Shown: positions 6,459 to 12,393 of the stretch, in pieces
How positions within the stretch are numbered: the stretch's first letter is position 1
Layout of the letters: every line of letters starts with the position of its first letter
Assembly (NCBI GenBank): GCA_023438785.1
Contig: JAEXQJ010000134.1
Coordinates: forward strand, 1-13,415
Direction: 5' to 3'
DNA: 13,415 bases
Source: Pseudomonadota bacterium
GTDB lineage: Bacteria; Myxococcota_A; Polyangia; Fen-1088
Notes under the pieces: model-generated
Databases searched by the model: none
Told to the model about the DNA's origin: nothing
What the model saw: only the letters and a program-made list of their open reading frames with translations
Program-made: the position numbers and the translations under genes

Positions 6459-8489
6459 CTACGAGCCGGCCCAGAAGTTGCGCAGCCGTGCGGCCATGTC
6501 CACGCGGGGGGCATTGGCGGGGACGGCCTCGGGGACCACCGCCGGCGCGGGGGGCGACACGCGTTCGAAGCGGTCGAGGAGAGCATCGGGAATGAAACGG
6601 GTGCGCGGGCTGAAGATGTGGCGATCGCCCTGGCGGGTCTGCTGGCGCACGAAGAAGCGCAGCGGATGAACCAGGGCCAGCGTATTGCGCGCGCGGGTCA
6701 TGGCCACGTAGAGCAGGCGGCGCTCTTCTTCGATCTCCTCGGGATGGCCGGTGGACATGTCGGAGGGGATGCACCCGTCGGCCACGTTGAGCACGAAAAC
6801 CGTGTCCCACTCCTGCCCCTTGGCCGAGTGAATGGTGGACAGGATGAGGTAATCCTCGTCGAGCAACGGCGGACCCGCCTCCTTGCCCACGGCCTCCGGC
6901 GGATCAAGGGTGAGCTCGGTGAGGAAACGCTCGCGCGTGGGCGAGGCGTCGGCGATGCGTTCTAGCTGATCCAGATCGCCCAGCCGCGTGCGCGCGTTGT
7001 CGTACAGCATATCCAGGTACGGTTCGTACCAGCGACGCACCAGGCCCATCTGCCCGGGCCACGGCGTGCCCGCCTCCGTCAGACGCGCCATCAGCTCGAC
7101 GAGACGCGGCCAATCCTGCTGTGCCGAGGCCGGCGGCGAGAATGCCCGCAGCGCCTCGTGCAGTGATGTCTGGGTCAGCGCCTGCCACAAACGCTCGGCG
7201 GAGTGCGGACCGATCCCGGGCAGCAACTGGGTCACGCGATACACGGCCAAGCCATCGCGCGGGTTTTCCGCCCAGCGCAAACACGACAGCGCGTCCTTGA
7301 CGTGCGCGGCCTCGAGAAAGCGCAGGCCACCGTATTTGACGAAGGGGATGTTGCGCCGGCCCAGCTCCACCTCCAGCGCGTCGCTGTGGTGGGCGGCGCG
7401 AAAGAGCACGGCCTGCTGCTTGAGCGCCACGCCCGCTTCGCGCTGCTCGAGGATGCGGTCGGCGACCCAATTCACCTGCGCGTCCTCGTCGGACACGGTG
7501 ACCAGCATGGGCTTGGCCCCACCCGGCCGCTTGGTGAACAGATCCTTGGTGAAGCGTTCCTGGGCCAGGCCGATGACCCCATTGGCCGCATCCAGAATCG
7601 CCTGCGTCGAGCGGTAGTTCTGCGCCAGGGTCAAGACGGTGGCCGGCGGCTCGTACTGGCGCGGAAAATCCAGGATGTTGCGCACGGTGGCCGCACGGAA
7701 GGCGTAGATGGACTGGGCATCGTCGCCCACCACCGTGACGCCGCGCCCGGACGGTTTGAGGCGCCTGAGGATCTGCGCCTGCAGGGTGTTGGTGTCCTGA
7801 TACTCGTCGACCAGCACGTGTTCGTACAGCTCGCCCACGCGCCGGGCCGCCTCCGCGTCGTCGAGCAGGTGGAACCAGTAGAGCAACAGATCGTCGTAGT
7901 CGAGCACTTGCCGTTCCAGCTTGGCATCCGTGTACGCGGCAAAAAGCGCGCGCAGGGCATCCTCCCATTCCAGGCACCACGGGAAAGACGTTTCCAGACA
8001 GGCGCGCAGGGTGCCCTGCGTGTTGATGATGCGCGAGTAGATGCCAATGCACGTGCCCTTGCGCGGGAAACGGCGATCGGTGCGCGCCAGGCCGCGCACG
8101 TGGCGCACGCGATCCATGAGATCGGCCGCGTCCTCGCGATCCAGGAGCGTGAAGCCGGGATCCAGGCCCAACACAGCCGCGTTCATGCGCAGGAGGCGAT
8201 TGGCCACCGCGTGAAAGGTCCCCGCCCAGGGCAGGGTGCCGTCCACGTCGCGGGCGCGACCGCAGAGCCGCGCCGCCCGCCGGGTCATCTCCAGGGCCGC
8301 CCGCCGCGTAAACGTCAGCAACAGGATACGCCGCGGATCCACGCCGCGGCCAATCAGCCCCGCGACCCGATGGGCCAGCGTCTGTGTCTTGCCCGAACCC
8401 GCGCCCGCGATGACCAGGAGCGGCCCGTCCCCATGCTCCACCGCCGCCTGCTGGGCGGGATTGAGCGCGTGATCGTGAGCGGCCGACAT
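6459..8489 (-). CDS. UvrD/Rep/PcrA-family ATP-dependent DNA helicase
   Basis: A 676-residue superfamily 1A 3'-5' DNA helicase, acting in repair or replication restart. All core motifs are visible: Q-motif LNPAQQAAV (9-17), Walker A AGAGSGKT with Lys34, motif Ia LTFTRRAALEM, motif II DEYQDT (228-233), motif III GDDAQSIYAFRAA (255-267), motif IV YRST, motif V STIHSAKGQEWD (about 550) and motif VI EERRLLYVAMTRAR (about 595). Length and motif order fit a standalone helicase with the four SF1A subdomains; there is no added nuclease domain. It could be the main UvrD/PcrA or a paralogue, which one window cannot decide, so I give no symbol. The ATG at 8489 has no Shine-Dalgarno, and a putative -10 lies only 7-12 bp upstream, consistent with leaderless translation. 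The aldo/keto reductase gene ends 60 bp upstream. Confidence 0.95.
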   Translation of the reverse strand: MSAAHDHALNPAQQAAVEHGDGPLLVIAGAGSGKTQTLAHRVAGLIGRGVDPRRILLLTFTRRAALEMTRRAARLCGRARDVDGTLPWAGTFHAVANRLLRMNAAVLGLDPGFTLLDREDAADLMDRVRHVRGLARTDRRFPRKGTCIGIYSRIINTQGTLRACLETSFPWCLEWEDALRALFAAYTDAKLERQVLDYDDLLLYWFHLLDDAEAARRVGELYEHVLVDEYQDTNTLQAQILRRLKPSGRGVTVVGDDAQSIYAFRAATVRNILDFPRQYEPPATVLTLAQNYRSTQAILDAANGVIGLAQERFTKDLFTKRPGGAKPMLVTVSDEDAQVNWVADRILEQREAGVALKQQAVLFRAAHHSDALEVELGRRNIPFVKYGGLRFLEAAHVKDALSCLRWAENPRDGLAVYRVTQLLPGIGPHSAERLWQALTQTSLHEALRAFSPPASAQQDWPRLVELMARLTEAGTPWPGQMGLVRRWYEPYLDMLYDNARTRLGDLDQLERIADASPTRERFLTELTLDPPEAVGKEAGPPLLDEDYLILSTIHSAKGQEWDTVFVLNVADGCIPSDMSTGHPEEIEEERRLLYVAMTRARNTLALVHPLRFFVRQQTRQGDRHIFSPRTRFIPDALLDRFERVSPPAPAVVPEAVPANAPRVDMAARLRNFWAGS

Positions 8490-8495
8490 GCCGGG

Positions 8496-8525
8496 ATACT
8501 AGGCAAATGTTCAGTCACCCGGCAA
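8496..8525 (-). promoter_or_regulatory. Putative uvrD-like promoter with LexA-box-like operator
   Basis: On the minus strand TTGCCG (8525-8520) and TAGTAT (8501-8496) are 18 bases apart, each matching the sigma70 consensus at four of six. Transcription would start at about the ATG at 8489. Between the elements, on the plus strand, 8499-8515 reads CTAGGCAAATGTTCAGT. By my count this fits 12 of 17 positions of the Myxococcus LexA box as I remember it (CTRHAMRYBYGTTCAGS), including the whole GTTCAG half. An SOS-regulated helicase would make sense, but the match is imperfect and the consensus is from memory. Confidence 0.35.
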
Positions 8526-8542
8526 GTTCCGGCGCGGCAAGT
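8520..8542. repeat. Two direct copies of CGGCAAGT, 15 bp apart
   Basis: CGGCAAGT occurs at 8520-8527 and 8535-8542 in the 60-bp gap between the aldo/keto reductase stop and the helicase start. The left copy overlaps the proposed -35. Spacing of 15 bp is not a whole number of helical turns. It may be an activator or repressor site, or chance in GC-rich DNA. Confidence 0.3.
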
Positions 8543-8549
8543 CCTGATG

Positions 8550-9719
8550 CTAGGGCTGGGGCGCCACGTTGGGATTGAAGAGCATCTTGTGCGCCTCACG
8601 CAACAGCGTCGGGATTTGCGCTTTGAACGGTGAATCGGGCAGGGCGGCCATCACGGCCGCCTCGTCGAAGTTGTCGGCCCGCGCGCCCGGCACCCACACA
8701 TCGTCGGGGCTCATCGACATGTAGCGTTCCTGCGCGAAGTCGAGCAGGTCGTAGGCCACGACCAGGTTGCGCAGCCACAGGATGCGCTTCACGTTCAGGC
8801 GCCCGGGCATCTCGGAAAAGTCGCGCAGCCCCTCGAACCAGTGCCGCGCGTAGCGCTCGCCCAGCGCCTTGGCAAAGGCGAATTCTAGGCGCGACACGAT
8901 GGGCCCCAGCACCACCGCCGGATCGTTGAGCAGCCGCAACACGGCCAGATGGGCTTCGTACTCGCCGGGCTGAGCCGCGCCCACCGATACGGTGTGGATT
9001 TCGGGGTGGGCCAGGCACCACAGATCGTTGAACACCATGGGCGGCAAGGGCGCGGTGAGGGCGCGCAAGCGTTGGGACGGCCGCTGCAGGCGCCCGCCCT
9101 TGTCGGTGGGACTGATGATGAACACGCCCATGTCCTGGGCCTGCGCGGCGGCCAGGGCGGGACGGTTGTCCTGGAACAAGTAGTAGTAGTGCAAGTTCAC
9201 GTAGTCGAAACGTCCGCTCTGGATGGCCCTCAGAATGAGCGGCAAGGGCGCGTGGGTGGAGAACCCGACGTGGCGAATGCGGCCCGCCTTGCGAAAGCGC
9301 TCGGCCACCTCCCAACAGCCGCCGCCACGCAGGGTCCAGTCCAGCGAAGACTCGTCGTTCAGGCCGTGGAAGGCGAACAGATCGAGGAAGTCGACCTGGA
9401 GGAGCCGGAAGGATTCTTCGAGCTGTCTCTCGAATTCGACGGGGTCGGGCGAGGGCCGCACCTTGGTTTGCAGGACGAACTCGCCCCGTTGGTGCCGGGC
9501 CAGCGCGGGCCCCAGTTGTACCTCGCTGGTGCCATAGCCACGCGCCGTCTCGACGTGCGTAATCCCCAACGACAACGCCCGATCCACCACGGCTTGCACA
9601 TTGCGCTGCGATTCCTCACCCACGGCCGCGTCCCGATCCCAGGATTGCTGGTACCGCATACCCCCGGCTGAAAACACGGGGACCGCTAAATTCGTACGAC
9701 CGAAACGTCTGTAGATCAC
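8550..9719 (-). CDS. Aldo/keto reductase family oxidoreductase
   Basis: A 389-residue NAD(P)H-dependent oxidoreductase of the AKR superfamily with a TIM-barrel core at about 1-280. The start is MIYRRFGRTNLAVPVFSAGG, typical of AKRs, on a GTG codon at 9719. The catalytic tetrad region reads THVETARGYGTSE: Tyr62 is present, but the usual Asp is Glu57. Lys86 in QTKV and His118 in FAFHG are present, and GFSTHA (152-157) follows as in the COG1453/COG0667-type enzymes. The C-terminal about 110 residues are helical (WLRNLVVAYDLLDFAQERYM). They lack the ferredoxin-like cysteine cluster found in many COG1453 proteins. Substrate unknown. It starts 29 bp after the amrS stop, so the two may be co-transcribed, although a direct functional link is not established. 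Confidence 0.88.
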   Translation of the reverse strand: MIYRRFGRTNLAVPVFSAGGMRYQQSWDRDAAVGEESQRNVQAVVDRALSLGITHVETARGYGTSEVQLGPALARHQRGEFVLQTKVRPSPDPVEFERQLEESFRLLQVDFLDLFAFHGLNDESSLDWTLRGGGCWEVAERFRKAGRIRHVGFSTHAPLPLILRAIQSGRFDYVNLHYYYLFQDNRPALAAAQAQDMGVFIISPTDKGGRLQRPSQRLRALTAPLPPMVFNDLWCLAHPEIHTVSVGAAQPGEYEAHLAVLRLLNDPAVVLGPIVSRLEFAFAKALGERYARHWFEGLRDFSEMPGRLNVKRILWLRNLVVAYDLLDFAQERYMSMSPDDVWVPGARADNFDEAAVMAALPDSPFKAQIPTLLREAHKMLFNPNVAPQP

Positions 9720-9748
9720 GCGCCCAGACTAACAGGATCCGCGCGCGC

Positions 9749-10879
9749 TCAGCCGATGACGATGGGCAAACGACGCTCGCCCCACCGCCCCGGCGGGCCG
9801 GCAAACACACCCGCGCACACCGCCTGGCAGCTCTGGCAGCGGCCCTCGCTGGACAGGTTCCATTCGGTGATCTCGTAGCCGTCGCGACCGATGAGGCGCC
9901 CGCCGCAGCCGGCGCAGTAGGTGCTGCCGCCCACCTCGTCGCGCACGTTGCCCGTGTACACGTAGCGCAGGCCGTTGCCCATGGCGATCTGGCGCGCGCG
10001 CGTCAGCGTGGCGGGTGAGGTGAAGGGCTTGTCGAGCATGCGGAAGTCGGGGTGAAAGGCGGAGAAGTGCAGAGGCACGTCGGGCCCCAGATTGGCGCGC
10101 ACCCAGCGGGTCATCTGGTCCAGCTCCGCGTCGCTGTCGTTTTCACCGGGGATGAGCAGCGTGGTCAGCTCGACCCACACCGTGGTCTTACTGCGCAAAT
10201 AGACCAGCGTGTCCAGCACGGTATGCAGATCGCCCGCGCAGAGCTGCTTGTAGAAACGCTCGGTGAAGCCCTTGAGGTCGACGTTGGCCGCGTCCATGCG
10301 GCTGTAGAACTCCGCGCGCGGCGCGGGACACACGTAGCCCGCGGTCACGGCCACCATGCTGATGTCACGTTCGTGGCAGGCGTCCGCCACGTCGATCCCG
10401 TATTCATGAAAGACCACCGGATCGTTGTAGGTCAGGGCCACGCTGGGGCAGTGGGCACGCGCGGCAGCCTCGGCGATCTGATCCGGCGAGGCGCTGGCGC
10501 ACATGCGCTCCACCTCGCGCGAGCGGGTGATCTCCCAGTTCTGACAGAACTTGCACGCCAGGTTGCATCCCGCCGTGCCGAAGGACAGCACGGGCGTGCC
10601 GGGCAGGAAGTGAAACAGCGGCTTCTTCTCGATAGGGTCGACGCAGAACCCCGTGGAACGGCCGTAGCTGGTGAGCACGATCTGGCCGTTCTGGCAGGCG
10701 CGCACGAAGCACAAGCCCCGCTGGCCCTCGCGCAGACGACACCCGCGCGGGCACAACTCGCACAGCACGCGGCCGTCGGGCTCGCGTCGGAAATACTGCG
10801 TGCCGACCACAGTCGCATCGGGCCCCACGGGCTGTCTGCGCACCCTGCTCGACGCGCCTTCGGGCGTCGGTCGCTTCAT
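9749..10879 (-). CDS. amrS: AmmeMemoRadiSam system radical SAM enzyme
   Basis: A 376-residue radical SAM protein of the AmrS family, the enzymatic partner in the AMMECR1/Memo/radical SAM set whose reaction is still uncertain. The 4Fe-4S/SAM motif is CNLACKFC (Cys105, Cys109, Cys112), in the context FGTAGCNLACKFCQNWEI. An N-terminal cysteine set CELCPRGC...GLCFVR (40-60) and a C-terminal pair of CxxC knuckles (YCAGCGG and CQSCQ) are as expected for the family. ALTYNDPVVFHEY (148-160) and LHFSAFHPD are family-like. The first about 20 residues (Arg/Pro/Ser) look dispensable; GTG codons at residues 13, 18 and 24 are alternative starts, which would lengthen the gap to amrB to about 60-95 bp. amrB lies divergently upstream; no AMMECR1 gene (amrA) is in the window. 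Confidence 0.93.
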   Translation of the reverse strand: MKRPTPEGASSRVRRQPVGPDATVVGTQYFRREPDGRVLCELCPRGCRLREGQRGLCFVRACQNGQIVLTSYGRSTGFCVDPIEKKPLFHFLPGTPVLSFGTAGCNLACKFCQNWEITRSREVERMCASASPDQIAEAAARAHCPSVALTYNDPVVFHEYGIDVADACHERDISMVAVTAGYVCPAPRAEFYSRMDAANVDLKGFTERFYKQLCAGDLHTVLDTLVYLRSKTTVWVELTTLLIPGENDSDAELDQMTRWVRANLGPDVPLHFSAFHPDFRMLDKPFTSPATLTRARQIAMGNGLRYVYTGNVRDEVGGSTYCAGCGGRLIGRDGYEITEWNLSSEGRCQSCQAVCAGVFAGPPGRWGERRLPIVIG

Positions 10880-10904
10880 GGTTTCCAGGGGTAAAGTATA
10901 CGGT
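10850..10904. promoter_or_regulatory. Divergent amrS/amrB control region
   Basis: Only 25 bp separate the chosen amrS and amrB starts, so control signals must overlap coding sequence. The minus strand has TATACT (10900-10895), a five-of-six match to a -10, but with no convincing -35 at 16-18 bases. The same bases form the palindrome GTATAC. At 10850-10869 CGACGC and GCGTCG form a stem around a GCCTTCGG loop that can also fold as a TTCG tetraloop; this lies in the first codons of amrS as annotated, or in its leader if a downstream GTG is used. Confidence 0.25.
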
Positions 10905-11693
10905 ATGGGTACACGTGCGGCGGCTGTAGCGGGGACGTTTTATCCCCGCGATGCGAAGCGACTCTCCACTCTGGTGGATGGATTCGTGGCCGAGGCGCGG
11001 CGGCGCGAGCCGCTCGGTGCACCCAAGGCCATCATCGCGCCGCACGCGGGCTACGTGTATTCGGGGCCCATCGCCGGAACGGCGTACTCGTGTCTGCGTG
11101 AGGGCCATCCGCAGGTCCAACGCGTGGTGCTGATGGGCCCCTCGCACCGCGCGGCCTTCTCCGGTGTCGCGGCCAGCGCGGCTGACAGCTTCGAAACGCC
11201 ATTGGGCGACGTGCGCGTGGATAGAGACGCGCTCGTCCAGTTGCTGCGTGAAAAGCTGATCGTGGAGAACGATCGGGCCCACCGTGATGAACACAGCCTG
11301 GAGGTTCACCTGCCCTTCGTGCAGCGCCTCTACCCCGACGCGCTGGTGATTCCGCTGCTGGTGGGCGACGCGGAATTCCGAAGGCCGCAGGAGATCCTGC
11401 AAGAGCTGTGGGGCGACCCGAGCACGGTCGTGGTCGTGAGTTCGGACCTGAGCCACTACCGTGACTACGAGACCGCGCGGCGCATGGATGGCGAGACGGC
11501 CAAGGCCATCGAGGCCTTGGAGGCGGGCCGCATCGGCTGGGAGCAGGCGTGCGGCGCCACGCCGGTCAACGCGCTGCTGGGCGCGGCCGCTCGCCACGGT
11601 CTGCGCGCCCACACCGTGGATCTGCGCAGCAGCGGCGACACGGCGGGGCCGCGTGATGAAGTCGTCGGCTACGGCGCCTTCGTGTTCACGTAG
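10905..11693 (+). CDS. amrB: AmmeMemoRadiSam system protein B (Memo-like)
   Basis: A 262-residue Memo-family protein, the partner of AmrS in the AmmeMemoRadiSam set. The fold is related to class III extradiol dioxygenases, and human MEMO1 is the eukaryotic relative. The start MGTRAAAVAGTFYPRD is typical (VAGxFYP). Candidate metal-site residues are visible: His47 in IAPHAGYVYSG, His81 in MGPSHR, DEHSLEVHLPF (128-138), His184 in SSDLSHY and Cys216 in QACGATP. The set is complete, so the protein looks functional. I chose the ATG at 10905. An in-frame ATG at 10878 would add nine residues and overlap the amrS start codon. No strong Shine-Dalgarno is seen for either (AGGGG lies 13 nt before 10905). 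It is the only plus-strand gene, divergent from amrS and convergent with the 2TM gene. Confidence 0.93.
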   Translation: MGTRAAAVAGTFYPRDAKRLSTLVDGFVAEARRREPLGAPKAIIAPHAGYVYSGPIAGTAYSCLREGHPQVQRVVLMGPSHRAAFSGVAASAADSFETPLGDVRVDRDALVQLLREKLIVENDRAHRDEHSLEVHLPFVQRLYPDALVIPLLVGDAEFRRPQEILQELWGDPSTVVVVSSDLSHYRDYETARRMDGETAKAIEALEAGRIGWEQACGATPVNALLGAAARHGLRAHTVDLRSSGDTAGPRDEVVGYGAFVFT

Positions 11694-11695
11694 CT

Positions 11696-12340
11696 TCACC
11701 CGCGCCGGTCGCGATCGGGCGGCGGGTCATCGCGTTTGAAGTGGCGTTCCAACTTCTGCGCCGCGATGTTCATCAAGGCGGCGACGCCGGCTTGCACGAC
11801 GGCCTCGAATTGCTTGGCATTCTGGGAAACGGCCGCGCCGCCCTGGAACAGACGCTGCTTCCAGGCCTCGCGCTCGGCGCGACGGCGCTGGCGCTCACGC
11901 TCCTTCTCCGCTTGCCGGCGACGCTTGAGCAGCTTGTCGAAGGGGAAGATCACGTGGCGCAGCCGCAACCCCAGCACGGTGCCGCTCAGGACGAGCGGCC
12001 AGTAGAACCAGGTGCCGCCCGTAAAATGCGTGTCGACGAAGTAAAAGAAAACATTGAGCACCGACAGGCTGACGGCTGAGGCACCGAAACGTTTGAGCTG
12101 GATGGTGCGCTCCGCGGCCAACTCCGCCAAGTCCGCCCGGCGGGCCAAATCCTGCGTGCGCTGCTGCGCCAGCTCCGTAGTTGCGCGCTCCAACGCATCG
12201 CGATCGATGCCTGCCTCAGCCGCGATCTCCACCAACTCTCGATGACTCAGGACGCGCTCATGCTGCGCCTGCTGGTCCAAGGCGCGCCTGACGATCTCAT
12301 TGACCTCGTCTTGTGTGTAGCTGGCTTTGGAGTCGCCCAT
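11696..12340 (-). CDS. 2TM domain-like membrane protein with N-terminal helical domain and basic coiled coil
   Basis: A 214-residue protein of unknown function. Residues 8-60 form a helical domain (YTQDEVNEIVRRALDQQ, then LSHRELVEIAAEAGIDRDAL), a module I associate with small membrane proteins of this bacterial group. Two hydrophobic helices follow at about 86-103 and 110-133, with the WFYWPLV loop typical of the 2TM domain (PF13239). Residues 136-165 are a highly charged Lys/Arg/Glu coiled coil on the cytoplasmic side, and the tail ends in DDPPPDRDRRG. The ATG at 12340 is chosen because GAGGG (12350-12346) sits 5 nt upstream; an ATG at 12352 lacks such a site. The stop is 2 bp from the convergent amrB stop. 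A longer open frame runs on under the endoglucanase gene but is its shadow. Confidence 0.82.
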   Translation of the reverse strand: MGDSKASYTQDEVNEIVRRALDQQAQHERVLSHRELVEIAAEAGIDRDALERATTELAQQRTQDLARRADLAELAAERTIQLKRFGASAVSLSVLNVFFYFVDTHFTGGTWFYWPLVLSGTVLGLRLRHVIFPFDKLLKRRRQAEKERERQRRRAEREAWKQRLFQGGAAVSQNAKQFEAVVQAGVAALMNIAAQKLERHFKRDDPPPDRDRRG

Positions 12341-12341
12341 G

Positions 12342-12374
12342 GCCGCCCTCATTGTGGCGCGTGCCGCGGGCGGC
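12342..12374 (-). promoter_or_regulatory. 7-bp GC stem covering the ribosome-binding site of the 2TM gene
   Basis: On the minus strand GCCGCCC (12374-12368) and GGGCGGC (12348-12342) are perfect complements around a 19-nt loop. The 3' arm contains most of the GAGGG ribosome-binding site and ends next to the ATG at 12340. It lies 20 bp after the endoglucanase stop. It could mask translation initiation or act as the 3' end of the endoglucanase message; no T-tract follows. Confidence 0.4.
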
Positions 12375-12393
12375 GTCACTACCCGCTGCGGAA

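Noticed and set aside
7203..8633. 476-codon plus-strand open frame opposite the uvrD-like helicase
   Set aside because: The helicase frame holds all SF1A motifs; the opposite frame is compositional noise rich in Arg, Gly, His and Gln.
10404..11699. 431-codon minus-strand open frame across amrB and part of amrS
   Set aside because: Both underlying genes are clear family members in other frames; this product has no recognisable motif.
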